From Pomphorhynchus laevis (Eukaryota; Acanthocephala; Palaeacanthocephala; Echinorhynchida; Pomphorhynchidae), in contig WNNJ02002111.1 of assembly GCA_012934845.2 (NCBI GenBank), forward strand, positions 1 to 64,000: DNA of 64,000 nucleotides, read 5' to 3'. A model generated the notes under the pieces. The model was not told the DNA's origin. It made no database searches and saw only the letters and a program-made list of their open reading frames with translations. Made by a program: the position numbers and the translations under genes. Shown here one piece after another: positions 45,487 through 57,560 of the stretch (its first letter is position 1; each line of letters opens with the position of its first letter).

Positions 45487-45610
45487 AAATTTAATAAGAA
45501 AGCTAGTGAAGCTTTTTGATTGCATAATCAAAGGATTGCAATGATATATGCATGATGATGGCAGATTTGCTCTGCTGAAATATTAAAGGTAAATTCAATT
45601 TTCATTTGCT
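45487..45610 (+). repeat. Dispersed direct repeat T, copy 1
   Basis: Shares with 46318-46445 the order GCTTTcTGATTGCATA, AAGGATT, GCATGATGATGGCAGATTTGCTCTG, GAAATAT and GTAAATTCAATTTTCATTTGCTGG. About 80% similar. Noncoding. Confidence 0.55.
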
Positions 45611-46317
45611 GGTATGGCTTTTAAATTTAATAAAATAAAAAGCCAACATGTCTCATTACAATTCAAGGATTTTGAAAATATATATTATATAGAATAATGA
45701 ATTAAAAAAGACATGGCGAGCAAAAAAATGGAGAAAACATACACCTCAAAACAATAAAAAATAAAACGAAAATATACAAATATAATACAAAAATATTGTT
45801 TTTGTATTTAATACAAGTATATTGTATATAATATTATATATTATATACATAAATATAAGATTGAATTAAAAAGCCATATCGAGTAAATTAAAACTGGATT
45901 TACTTTAAATATATTGACGTAATTATTGACCTATTTTAATATATCATAATATATCATAATATTTTGACCTATTTTGACATAACAAATCTGGCATCATCAA
46001 GCTCATATAACTTTATGTAATCAGTGGCTTAAGTAATATGAAAATTTAAACTATAATCAGAACAGTTGAAACTCTGATTACATAATCTACTGTTTGCAAT
46101 TGTATTTTTTGATGATGTCAAAATATTCTGTAGGAATATTGAAAATAAATCTAATGTTTATTAAATTATATATTAAAATATAATTAATTAAAATTATTTA
46201 TATTTTAAATATTAAAAATATTTTTTATATAATTTCAAAAAATATCGTATTAAATCATAAATTTTACAAATGTATCAACGTGAAAAAATACTTTTACTGC
46301 AACTAATATCAAATCTT

Positions 46318-46445
46318 TGAGTGGTTGAAACTTTCTGATTGCATAGCGAAGGATTATAATTTATACTCATGATGATAGATTTGCTCTGTCGAAATATGGA
46401 AAGTAAATTCAATTTTCATTTGCTGGGTATGGCTTTTCAATTCAA
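46318..46445 (+). repeat. Dispersed direct repeat T, copy 2
   Basis: Partner of 45487-45610, same strand, about 830 bp away. Both end in TATGGCTTTTnAATTnAATAAAAT. Confidence 0.55.
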
Positions 46446-47529
46446 TAAAATTTGTATATAAAACTTCAAGTTAATTACTGTAAATTTGGGTGATTGAACT
46501 TTTCGATAGAATTTGTGATTACTGATTGAAAATGTTGGCTCGCTGATTTGTAGAAGAGTCTGAAAATGCTAAAAAATATTGTTACACATTTTAGGATTAT
46601 TAACAAAGTAAAATAACAAAGTAAGAACAATAGACATTTAATCTATGCTATTCAATTACGTGTTAAATACTTCGTTACATCCAAATGTTATTTCTTTAGA
46701 AACTATAAACTAAAATTATTATATTATAAATATAAATATATTTATACATTTAAATTATATCTAATAAAATAGATATAATTTATATAGTTTAATCGATATT
46801 TTTATTTATATAATAGAAATAGTTTTTAATATAACTATTTTACATTAAAAATGGAAAGTAGATCATACTGTCTTATTAGAATTTGACCATCTCTGATTTG
46901 CCCAATGTAATCTTAATTTTACAAAAGAATTCAATATTTTATACTTAAACAGTTTTTAAATACATATTAAGGTTAACAGCAGTTTGTAACGATTACAAAG
47001 TGTTTAGATACAATATACAATTAACTTTTAGAATAAAAGTAATTTCGCTATAATTTTTTGTGTGAAAGCATCAACTTGTTACCGAATAAATTATAAATTA
47101 TTAACTTTTATTAAATCGTTTTGAAACTACGTCACCACGTCAATATCACTGGCTTTTGAATCAGATAAATAATAAAACAACTTTATTTAGCATTATATGT
47201 GACTTTCAGAAAAGCTTTGAACAATTTAAGTAATTATTCAAATAATTAACGCCTATAACGCCTATCTAACACAAATTAAACCATCAAGTAAATATAAATA
47301 TACGGATAAAATTGAATAAACAGAAATCTAAATTAATTAACCTTATATTCGGAAAAAGATATACATATATATGTTATAATAATTATAACGCCTATCTAAC
47401 AAAAATTAAACCATCAAGTAAATATAAATATACGGATAAAATTGAATTAATAGAATCCTTAAATATTTTAATAAATCAAAATTATTAAAATATATTTAGA
47501 CAAGATTATATATACTATTTAAATCTATA

Positions 47530-48188
47530 TTTAGAAAAGTAAAATGGGTTCCAATTGTAGGTAATAGTAGCCCATATTCTAAAGCTTGCTTTCAAGCTTT
47601 AGAATATGAATTTGTTCATAACCGTGTAAAAACAAAATCTAAACAATATAAATATATGAAAGATATGTTTCGATATATTGATGATATATGTGGATTTAAT
47701 TCTAATAATTTTTATTCTCTATACATATATCTAGATATGAACATTAAATTAACAATAACTAAAACTATTATCAATTTATATCGTAAAGACGACACATTCA
47801 AATTTACAAGAAACATATTTTTGCATGAGCATTCATGCATACCATATAATATAAAATATAATACATTAAATAATGAAATTTTAAGAATTGCAACAATATT
47901 TAATGATATTGAATTTCTTCAAAATCATTTAAATAATTTAGTAGATACATATTTTAAACTAGGTTACTATAAAAATAACATCAAGCAGAAAATAGTAAAA
48001 TATATAAATCAACACAATAATATAAAGAATAAATTTAAACTCTTAAGTGGCAAATTTTTATGGATGGATAATAAATAATATACTTTGTATTAGAATAAGA
48101 TACTAGATAGTTATTTCAGAGGAAATACATCATTAGCATGTATTTGGCCCGGCTGCTATGTTGGGTAGAGGAGTTAGGGGCCGAAACC
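47530..48188 (+). mobile_element. P3: Penelope-like RT, first unit of a tandem pair
   Basis: The main frame (47656-48078, about 140 codons) carries the catalytic F-R-Y-I-D-D-I-C box, then Y-L-D-M-N-I-K-L, L-Y-R-K-D-D-T-F-K-F-T, C-I-P-Y-N-I-K, I-L-R-I-A-T-I and L-G-Y-Y-K-N-N-I. An in-phase upstream stretch from about 47540 adds S-P-Y-S-K-A-C-F and Y-E-F-V-H-N. An E-Q-I-Y-P stretch present in P4 and P6 is deleted. The order fits the RT palm/thumb of Penelope-like elements. No GIY-YIG endonuclease follows the RT. The tail 48079-48188 runs straight into P4. Confidence 0.75.
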
Positions 48189-49050
48189 TAAAACTATAAA
48201 CTATATAAATATATGAAATATATGCTTCGATACACTGATGATATATGTGTATTTAATTCTAATAATTTATATTCAATTAATGAACAAATTTATCCAGAAA
48301 GCCTTATTCTTAACAAAACCAATATTGATGATAAAGGTGTATATCTAGATATGAACATTAAATTAACATTAACTAAAACTACTATTAATTTATATCGTAA
48401 AGATGACATATTTAAATTTACAAGAAACATATTTTTGCATGAGCATTCATGCATACCATATAATATAAAATATAATACATTAAATAATGAAATTTTAAGA
48501 ATTGCAACAATATGTAATGATATTGGCTTTATTCAAAATCATTTAAATAATTTAATAGATACATATTTTAAACTAGGTTACTATAAAAATAACATCAAGC
48601 AGAAAATAGTAAAATATATAAATCAACACAATAATATTAAAAATAAATTTAAACTCTTAAGCATAAAATCTTTATGGATGGATAATAAATATATTTAGTA
48701 TTAGAACAAGATAATTGATAATCAAATTTCATCAGAGGAAATACGTAACTAGCATGTATTTGGAATCGCTGATATGTTATTTAAATGAAGAGAGTAAACG
48801 AAAAAGAAGCTGCTTAGATGTAATAGCATCATTTGAATAAATAATATATTTTGTATTAGAATAAGATACTAGATAGTCAAATTTCATGAGATGATATACG
48901 TCATCAGCATTTATTTGGCTTTGCTGCTATGTTGTGTCGAGGAAAAAGAGCCGAAACATGACAGCATAGTAGTTATTCCTGATAACCTCTAATCTTTATT
49001 CTTATATATCGTCAATTATTGATTATATAATTCATAAAAATTAATTTTTA
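48189..49050 (+). mobile_element. P4: Penelope-like RT, second tandem unit, with 3' tail
   Basis: The frame 48213-48698 (161 codons) has L-R-Y-T-D-D-I-C (Ile to Thr in the catalytic box), E-Q-I-Y-P-E-S-L, V-Y-L-D-M-N-I-K-L and the same thumb as P3, ending W-M-D-N-K-Y-I. The noncoding tail (48699-49050) holds GAGCCGAAACATGACAGCATAG, where GCTATG/CATAGC words pair, and ends CCTGATAACCTCTAATC. Nearly identical to P6. Open frame but clearly N-truncated. Confidence 0.8.
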
Positions 49051-49507
49051 TTTTAAATTAAAATTTTAATTTTAAACTTGATATAAATATAAATTGTATA
49101 AAATACATTAATTAACAAAATATGTTAATGTGGGACATTAAAAATTTTAACGATTCAACATTCTCAGTGTAATAAAACCATTCAGATATAATTATGCTCT
49201 TCAGGTAATAAACTGAAATATAAAAAGTATATTATAAAATTAAATCACATTTCAAACCACTCAGAGATATCACTTAATTTCTAACCACTCAGAGATAGTT
49301 ATGCTGTTAAGGTCATAAGCTGAAATATACAAAGTATCGTAAAAAAATAATCACATTTCAAAATATAAAAAGTGTTATAAAACTAAATCACATGTCAAAA
49401 GTGTAATGCTATGAAATATTTGTATGAAAAATAATAATATGCTTGAACGTCGATAATGTGAAATTGAAGTAAAATTTGAAATAAAAAACCAATTTAAACA
49501 ATTACAC
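49051..49507. other. AT-rich DNA with tandem-like segments
   Basis: Three related segments (AACCACTCAGAGATAxTxATGCTxTTxAGG... and ATAAACTGAAATATAxAAAGTAT) recur at about 49180-49290, 49255-49345 and 49365-49400. No gene. Confidence 0.4.
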
Positions 49508-49930
49508 GACTCCAGATTCTAAATGTAGAGTAATATAGAGTTAAATTCACTGTCTTCTTTCCAAACTTTTATTTTGTAATAAGGGCCTCCGTGCATACCA
49601 TTTTTTTGGATCCCTAGCATTGAACCGTCTTCCGTTGGCAATCGCTCATATTCCTCATTTCGCACCTCAAACAGCTCCTTTCATTCCAACTCCTCCCCAG
49701 CTGCACTGACCTTATCTTTCGTTATTTCGCATCGGTCCTTCTGGCGTCTATATCTTGCCCATTAAAATCAAAATTCATTGTCGGTAATGCTAACGATAAA
49801 CCTGATATAATGCATCCTTTACACATTTCTTGCAAATGTACAGTACTGAATTTAATTTTCTTTTTTATTTTTATTTATTGGTATACCTCAGTCCACATTT
49901 GCCACATAAATTCTATTCTCTAATTTAAAT
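49508..49930 (+). repeat. Repeat S, copy A (about 440 bp)
   Basis: From ACTCCAGATTCTAAATGTAG to TTTGCCACATAAATTCTATT. Other copies: 50743-51090, 51125-51573, 53885-54329. Shared words include CCTAGCATTGAACCGTCTTCCGTTGG. Noncoding; no terminal inverted repeats found. A SINE or solo-LTR-like element is possible. Confidence 0.7.
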
Positions 49931-50106
49931 AAGTGTGTCAAATAGTTAAAAGCACATCCTCAATTAGAGATAATTTATTATAAAATTATAATTACAATTT
50001 AATATAATTAATTAAAAGAGGCAATTTAATTGTTGTATTCAGATATTAACAATTTGTGATTAAATAAATTAAATTTGTGATTCTTATTAAAATATATCTT
50101 ATTTAG

Positions 50107-50443
50107 TGTACCACAAAGTCCTCTTGGGGTCATTCTTCGCAGTAAAAAGTCTAGAAATCGCATAAATAAGAGATTCAACAAGTATTGCGAATTACGAACG
50201 CCGCCAATGAAAAAGGTATATCTGAGCACACCATTTGAATGCAATAATTACTTGAATAGCAGAGAAAAGCATTTCCAAAAGATAAAATCCGGTTGGTATC
50301 CCGAATCGCCAACAAAATTCAAAAATGAAATAAAGAGCAAAGAATGTTATGTGCTTCTTTCTTCATCAGAAGTTGATAAATATTTGAACGGAATTCGACT
50401 GAGAAGTCAGTCGAAAAAGGTTTCCGTTAATGAAGATGAATAG
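50107..50443 (+). CDS. Putative terminal exon of an unassigned gene
   Basis: An acceptor-like TCTTATTTAG precedes 50107. The frame then runs 111 codons to TAG 50441-50443, including ATG 50207. Composition is protein-like: basic start (R-S-K-K-S-R-N-R-I-N-K-R), then STPFECNNYLNSREKHF, G-W-Y-P-E-S-P-T-K-F, E-C-Y-V-L-L-S-S-S-E-V, and an acidic end S-V-N-E-D-E. No family recognised and no relation to the surrounding repeats. The ATG-only version would be 78 residues. Could be a host gene exon. Confidence 0.35.
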
Positions 50444-50742
50444 AACATGATAATTAATACATTTTTGAAACTTTAAGATTTTTATGGATAAAATTGTTTA
50501 TAAAGAATATTTTACATTTTTATGACTCTACATTTCTGCACTTGCAGGTAAATATATAATCATGTGATCTGTTATATTGGCCAAGCATTTTTCAACGCGT
50601 CAGAATTCGCTATTTCTTGTTTTTCGTTTCAGTGCATACAACTCACCATCCTATATTAAACTTCTTTCCTCAACTCAGTTCATATTTCTTCTTTAACTCT
50701 ACTATCCAGTCATACATGTCTCTTAGCCATTCCTAGATATTG

Positions 50743-51090
50743 CACTAATTATGGCTTCCGCGCATAACATTTTCTAGATCCCTAGCATTGAACCGCCTTT
50801 CGTTGGCATTCGTTCATATTCCTCATTTCGCACCTTTAAACAGCTCCTTTCAATCCAACTCCTCCTCAGCTGTACTGACCTTATCTTTCGTTATTTCACA
50901 TCGGTCCTTCTGGCATATATACCTTGCCAATTAAAATCAAAATTCATTGTCGGTAATGCTAACGATAAACCTAACACATTGCATCCTTTACACATTTCTT
51001 GCAAATGTACAGTACTGAATATAATGTTCTTTTTATTTTTATTTATTGGTGGACCTGTATATGGCTCAATCCACATTTGCCACATAAATA
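50743..51090 (+). repeat. Repeat S, copy B (5'-truncated)
   Basis: Lacks the first ~60 bp of the family (starts at the TATGGCTTCCGCGCATAAC part) and has the most substitutions, so it is the oldest of the four. Confidence 0.7.
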
Positions 51091-51124
51091 AATTCTATTT
51101 CATTAAAATAAAATAAGAATTTCA

Positions 51125-51573
51125 ACAATTACAAATCGACTCCAGATTCTAAATGTAAAGTAATGAAGAGTAAATTCACTGTTTTCTTTCCAAACTTTTA
51201 TTTTTTAATTATGGCCTCCGCGCATACCATTTTCTGTATCCCTAGCATTGAACCGTCTTCCGTTGGCATTTGCTCATATTCTTCATTTCGCACCTTTAAA
51301 CAGCTCCTTTCAATCCAACTCCTCCCCCAGCTGCACTGACCTTATCTTTCGTTATTTCGCATCGGTCCTTCTGGCGTCTATATCTTGCCCATTAAAATCA
51401 AAATTCATTGTCGGTAATGCTAACGATAAACCTGATATAATGCATCCTTTACACATTTCTTGCAAATGTACAGTACTGAATTTAATTTTCTTTTTTATTT
51501 TTATTTATTGGTATACCTCAGTCCACATTTGCCACATAAATTATATTCTTTAATTTAAATAAGTGTGTCAACA
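51125..51573 (+). repeat. Repeat S, copy C
   Basis: Full-length and about 95% similar to copy D at 53885-54329. Lies directly upstream of J3, while copy D lies directly downstream, so J3 is bracketed by direct repeats. Confidence 0.75.
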
Positions 51574-51589
51574 ATTATTAAAATTGAAA

Positions 51590-53785
51590 TTATTAAAAAT
51601 TTGTTGCAGTAAAAGTACAATGCAAGTGTGCACCTCGGAGCTTCAAATGATTCAACAAATGTACTATAATTCTTGCAAAAAAGAAGTTGGAACAGACGAA
51701 ATTGATGGTAAAACTTCGGTTTCCGCAGAAGACAATGTCAGTAAGGTTTGTTTTTTTCTCTGGGTGAGGGGGTACTCCCCCAATCCCAAAACTAAATAAT
51801 CTAGCGATTGTCACGCTGACTCAGCCATAAGCGAGAAACAACCTGTTCAGAATCTTTCTAAAAAATATGCTGCAAAATACGAAAATCGAATCATATTTCA
51901 TTCAGTAATATTTTTCGAATCAGAGATTAAGGTCTCATTTGTATCACCAGATATTCTTGATGAGTATGTTGCTTTATTTTATGAAAATTTTAAAGACCTC
52001 GGAACAATAAATGTTAAACCTATTATGGCATCTTTAAAAATTTCGAATTTACCAACCCACCTGGATGATTAAGATTTCGCGGAATTAAAGTCTAAATTCA
52101 AACTATTAACCCTACGTCCACCCATAGGGAAGAGTGGACATCCCTTACCGATAAGTTTCGGCTCGGCTATAATTGTTCATGCCAAAATTCTAGATAAGTC
52201 TAACGCAAACCACGTTATGGGGTTTAATCTAAAGTTCGAAGTTATATCAATGGATAATTTCACTTATCCACACTGCAACCAGTGCCACGCTTGGGGACAC
52301 TGGTCCTCTAGCTGCTCCTTACCCAAGAGCTATGGTATATGTGGCTTGGGCCATAGTCTTGAGTCAGGGGAGAGATGCATGTCTCCCCATTGTGCTCTAA
52401 TTGCGGAAGTGCCCTCCCCGCCTGGTCACGCAAGTGTCCTGAATTTAGAGCTTAAAAAATTCTTTCTCAATTAACAATCGACAGATTGCCGCATAAAAAA
52501 GACAATTCTTTTTCCAATGTTGCCGCGAGAATGTCTGATACAGAGCTTTGGATAATCACTGATAGCAAGATTCAAGCAGCTTTAAAACGTATAAAAGATC
52601 TGTTTTCGGCCTTGGCTACGGACTTTACGCCTCGCCTCAAATTACAAAGGAAGCAATTGCAGAATCCGAGAAAAGGGGGCCTCGGCTCACGCCGTCCCCC
52701 CCATAAAGATTGGAAAGCTTCAAAAGCGGGAAAAAAGGCCTCCATGAAAATGAAGATAATGCCCGTGGGCAAGTGCCCACTCTGGATGGCGCTAGTGGTG
52801 GAGGGGTAATCCTTCCCCCTTTAGCTTTATCTAGGGTTAAGGTAATCCCACCCAACTAACTAAACACAATGCAGAGTACTCGTGAGCCTTTTTCACTGAA
52901 TATTCTTCAGTGGAATTCGGGAGGAGCTTCTGCCCTTAGACTTCTATCTGGTAGAGATGCAGATGTTATAATCCTCCAGGATACGCGGTCTATTCGTCTC
53001 CCCCAAGACAGTACTCTATTCATCCCTAAGAACATGTGTTCCCACTATACTCCGTACATAATCCCACCTCACTCCTCTTCATCTCAAGGTATTTAAACTT
53101 AGATAAATGCTCCCTAAGATCGTCCCGTTTTCTAAACTATTCTTGTCCAGCCATGTTTTGTTTAGTAGGTTCACTCTGAAAGAACGGTAAACGCCTCATT
53201 CTAGCCAATGTCTACATCCGTCCACGGGAGATTCACAAGAACCGTGACCTCCTATATAGGATCATCGATAGCGGCTATAACATGGTACTTGGTGACTTCA
53301 ACGACAGAACTGGTCGTTGGATTAATGCAGCACTTCGCAGAGCCAGGAACGGTTATCTTATTCACAGATGCTGGGCCCTGAAGCGGGCCCAGCATCTGTC
53401 ATTGAAAGTGAAAACTCAGTTGCGCCTCTGGGGCACTAGGGCTATCTCAGGATTAGTCTTCTTTTCTAGAGGACGGTCTCCAGAACAAAGGCTAAGGTTT
53501 CTTAAACTGCTCATCTCGCGTTTACACAGCATAGTCCGCCTCGATTCGACTCTTCGGGAAGGGGTTAAAGACTCCGGGTGGTTCAGTCGAATGGCGTCGT
53601 GGTGGATTGGCTGTGAGTCTCAGATCGTAAAGGACCTGAGGTCGTGAAGAGAGAAGACTTTACAGTTGTTATGACGATGAACCTTCGATTTGACTTGTCT
53701 TTTTAACTGTCATTGACATTATTTATTCACTCTACTCTATGTATCACTTTATTAAGAAAATCTTTATTATTATAAGTTAAAAATA
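51590..53785 (+). mobile_element. J3: Jockey-like copy with a large internal deletion
   Basis: ORF1 remains at 51600-52810: blocks S-E-I-K-V-S-F, M-G-F-N-L-K and knuckle C-N-Q-C-H-A-W-G-H-W (52280), in several frames. ORF2 starts at ATG 52869 (L-N-I-L-Q-W-N-S-G-G, V-I-I-L-Q) and keeps L-G-D-F-N-D-R-T-G (53288). At about 53366 it jumps to the C-terminal W-A-L-K-R-A-Q-H block, losing the whole RT domain (over 500 codons). The frame 53282-53647 stays open across the joint. The 3' UTR ends AAAATCTTTATTATTATAAG like J2. Confidence 0.85.
53365..53398. repeat. 14-bp-arm palindrome at the J3 deletion joint
   Basis: CAGATGCTGGGCCC (53365-53378) faces GGGCCCAGCATCTG (53385-53398) over 6 bp. J1 and J2 have only the right arm here, so the left end was made at the deletion joint. 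Confidence 0.8.
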
Positions 53786-53884
53786 ATTGCATATTGAAAT
53801 TCTCCGTTTAAATTTATTTGTAAATTTATTTTGTCGCAGTAAATTTGAAAACCAAAATAGGAAATCGACTTACAAATTAATAGA

Positions 53885-54329
53885 ATTACAAATCGACTCC
53901 AGGTTCTAAATGTAGAGTAATATAGAGTTAAATTCAATGTTTTCTTTTTAAACTTTTATTTTTTAATAAGGGCCTCAGCGCATACAATTTTCTGTATCCC
54001 TAGCATTGAACCGTCTTCCGTTGGCATTTGCTCATATTCTTCATTTCGCACCTTTAAACAGCTCCTTTCAATCCAACTCCTCCCCCAGCTGCACTGACCT
54101 TATCTTTCGTTATTTCACATCGGTCCTTTTGGCGTCTATATCTTGCCCATTAAAATCAAAATTCATTGTCGGTAATGCTAACGATAAACCTGATATATTG
54201 CATTCTTTACACATTTCTTGCAAATGTACAGTACTGAATTTAATTTTCTTTTTTATTTTTATTTATCGGTATACCTCAGTCCACATTTGCCACATAAATT
54301 CTATTCTCTAATTTAAATAAGTGTGTCAA
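53885..54329 (+). repeat. Repeat S, copy D
   Basis: Full-length, matching copy C almost base for base from ACTCCAGgTTCTAAATGTAG to TTTAAATAAGTGTGTCAA. A shared open frame of 101 codons starts with TTG and is not considered coding. Confidence 0.75.
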
Positions 54330-55679
54330 CTAATTAAAAATAATTGCATATTCAAATTCTTGTAAATTTATTCTGTCGCAGTAAATTTGAAAACGTAAGA
54401 TATTAAAAATAATATTCTGCTTTATTTTTAAATTAAATAATTTCAAGAATTAGAATGTCAATATACTATTTAACAATAATTTCATAATCAAATTCTTACT
54501 TTAAATCCATATTATACGGTACCACATATAGATGCGGTAAATTTGAAAATCAAAAATTGAAAACTTAAGATATAAAATATATTATTATGATTTGTTACTA
54601 AATTAGAGCTGGATCAATTATTTAATGCAGATCCAATGGAATTATCAAAAATTCTTTATTTATAAAGAATTATTCGAGCTGGCTCAATTATTTGATCCAT
54701 CTCCAATAACTTTTTATAAATTTAATAAATTTAAAAACTTATAAATTTTTAGTAAATTTAAATTTATATATTAATTCTTGACAATGTACAGTACTAAAGT
54801 TGATTTTTCTAAAAGCCTTTAACAAATTGATTTAATATTGTGCATCTATAGTTCCATTTTCTTGGTAAAATTGGCTGATTTTATAAAATAATCTTAGTAT
54901 TTACGTTCGATATATTTATAAGAATATTCATCCAGTATGTTTATCCAGTATTTATTCAATATTTTAAATATTTAATACTGATCCATTATTGATAAAGAAT
55001 TATTAGAGCTGGATCAATTATTTGATCCAGGTCCAATAACTTTTTATAAATTTTATTTGGTAAATTTAATATTATATATTAAATTTTTGCCAATGTACAT
55101 ACTGAAGTTGATTTTTTTTATTAGTGGACCACATTTGCCACATAAAATATATTATATTCTAAATTATATTCTATTCTGTCATTTTAGCTCACTAAACTCA
55201 ACTCTTTAACATTTAATTTAAAATTTCATAATTTAAATATCAAAGTTTTCAGTTTACATTTAAATCACAATTCTATCACATTTACTAAAATATTGATTAA
55301 TCGATTGGCTGAAATAGATGTGGCTGGCATAAAAATGATAGCCTACGTATCCAACGATATTTTTTCTATTTTTATAGTCTTACAAATTATTTGAAATGCA
55401 GGTGGGCTATAGCAAAATATTCTAAAATAAAAAAATCATTTATCGTCCAGATTACAGATAATTTAATCAAATTGTGACCAACCACAATATGATCCATTAG
55501 AATTTAAAAAAGCGAAATGATTCGAAGATGAATCTAATTGGGATAATCAATAGCAACTATATGATTACTGAGTTTAATGACTGACAATAATTACTGATTT
55601 TAATTTCGTTTTCAAAATAACATGTTATAATAGAATATTATATGGAATAGTATATATTGTATTTGATGAAATGTCTTAT
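54330..55679. other. AT-rich DNA with small foldbacks and decayed S ends
   Basis: Two short palindromic segments (54604-54720 and 54985-55050) use the words GAGCTGGATCAATTATTTGATCC. Decayed S 3' ends appear at 54770-54800 and 55085-55145 (TGTACAGTACT, ACATTTGCCACATAAA). No gene. Confidence 0.5.
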
Positions 55680-56950
55680 TTGGAAATGCGGTCAAATGCA
55701 GCAGAAGAATCAAGAAAGACAGCTACAGCAAGCTGATGACTGTTATCTTGACAAACTAATGCACTTCACCTATTGCTGAATGGACCAAGCAATTTTTTAC
55801 GTACCCATAAATAAAATGTATGCTATTCAAATAAAATGACATGTAATGATAAAATGACATGTAATGATGTGAGTTTTCTGCAATATAATTTAAATAATTT
55901 AAACACATGCGATTTAGAGGAGTTGAGAACAAGATTGGAAATGGGTAGCTGGTCTTTTAAATTTAAAAATAAAAGGCTGATGTCATAGACTACATCTTTG
56001 CACCTGAGTCCAGAGAACAGGGCTGTGGTATCATCAGCGTATATTACAAGATGTGGATCGCATTTAAATTTTTTGTAGAGTATAATGGAGGCAGCAAGAT
56101 ACAAGATTGAAGAAAGTGGGGATCCTTGAGGCACACCCTTAATAGGGTAGAACTGATGTGCATCAAGGTCGTCTTTATATAAGAATCGTTTGGACACAAC
56201 AATATTTCCACCCTTTAACAATTCTCGCAGGCAACCCAAGGTACCTGAGAGAAGAGATAATAAAAGGAATGGAAATGCGGTCAAATGCAGCAGAAAAATC
56301 AAGAAAGACAGCTACAGCAAGCTGATGACTGTTATCTTGACAAACTGATGCACTTCACCTATTGCTGAATGGACCGAACGATCTTTTACGTACCAATGAA
56401 AATCTGATGGGATTAAATTTCATCTACTCAAGTGGTCGCGGATTTTACGTGCAATCGCTTTTTCATAGATGGAAATGAGGGAGTTTTGAATTGAAATGGG
56501 TCGCAGATATTTAGGACATGAAGTCGATTTCTTTTTGGGTAAAAGCACACGTCGGCTAATATTTATGGCAGCAATATCGGATAGGAAGGCTAATAGCATT
56601 GTGATGGCGACCTCCTTTCTATGACTGCCTGTCAAAAGCTGGCAGACCCGAGGGGAGAGTGGCGCGTGGGCTTTGGAAGTGGCCGGAAGTGGTCCCCAGG
56701 AGTTTAGAATATCTGTGCAGATAGATCCCTACTCCTGAAGTCACACCAAGGCGGGATTTAGTGGCTCCGTAATTATGTAAGGATAGTAACTCTTCTAAAA
56801 CTTTTTCAAGGCCTATGCTACCAATTCAAACCAAGGCTCTATCCTATCAGCAGACAAATTTTTCCTTCTTGAATATCTTCCAAAATGAAGACTAAGAAAA
56901 GTTAAAACGAGCAATGCTCGCCCTATCCTTACTCAGCTGGAATATATAGT
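55680..56950 (-). mobile_element. J4: decayed Jockey-like ORF2 remnant, minus strand
   Basis: Read from 56950 to 55680. Blocks: I-F-K-K-E-K-F-V-C, K-E-V-A-I-T-M-L-L-A, Y-L-R-P-I-S-I-Q-N-S-L (56635-56420), the RT core with F-Y-P-I-K-G-V-P-Q-G-S-P-L-S and Y-A-D-D-T-T-A-L-F-S-G (56210-55980), then I-S-N-L-V-L-N-S-S-K-S. A 125-bp piece (56272-56396) is repeated at 55680-55800, outside the normal order. At 55850-55905 there is a Penelope-like stretch (TGACATGTAATGATGTGAGTTTTC) identical to 57247-57300. Dead and mosaic. Confidence 0.75.
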
Positions 56951-57039
56951 GTTATAAATTGATAGTTCACTCATATGTGTTAATTATTAATTGAACAAAA
57001 TTGAGTGAAAATAATTTTTTTTAATTTTCAAACAAATTT

Positions 57040-57560
57040 ATCAAATTTATGAAGCCTCTTACAATAAAAACCAAAATTGATGATAAAGAAGGTATATATA
57101 ATGAATAACTTTCAAATACATTTCAAATAATGAAATTTTACGAATGCCAGAATCTTTGAAATAATTTAAAAACAATGTTTTGGAGTGCATATGATAATTC
57201 CTAACAAAGTTATTTAATAATTTTAAATAACGAAAATTTACGTATTGACATGTAATGATGTGAGTTTTCTGCAATATAATTTAAATAATTTAATAGATAC
57301 ATATTTTAAACTAGATTAATGTAAAAATAACATAAAGCAGAAAATTATTAAATATATAAATCAACACATTAATATTAAAAATAAGTTTAAACTCTTAAGC
57401 GGAAAATCTTTATGGATGGATAATAAATAATATACTTTGTATTAGAATAAGATACTAGATAGTTTTATCAGAGGAAATACATCATTAGCATGTATTTAGC
57501 CCCGCTGCTATGTTGGGTAGCCCCGCTGCTATGTTTTGTTAAGAAATTAGGAGTTAGAGG
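57040..57560 (+). mobile_element. P5: Penelope-like RT remnant with intact-looking tail
   Basis: Decayed coding pieces at 57050-57110 and 57255-57430 (L-Q-Y-N-L-N-N-L-I-D-T-Y-F, then W-M-D-N-K), then the tail 57431-57560 with a 25-bp local duplication of CCCCGCTGCTATGTTxxGT. It runs into P6 exactly as P3 runs into P4. Confidence 0.65.

Larger units (their letters stand above)
43609..47529. other. AT-rich DNA with one repeated segment, no gene
   Basis: No coding frame that I can support. A duplicated segment is listed separately. Two short direct repeats of TCAAGTAAATATAAATATACGGATAAAATTGAA at 47284 and 47404 belong to decayed Penelope-like sequence upstream of P3. Confidence 0.5.

Noticed and set aside
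51248-54311. A 101-codon frame present in both S copies C and D
   Set aside because: It starts with TTG, has no ATG near its start, and is shared only because the two DNA copies are ~95% identical; no domain resemblance.
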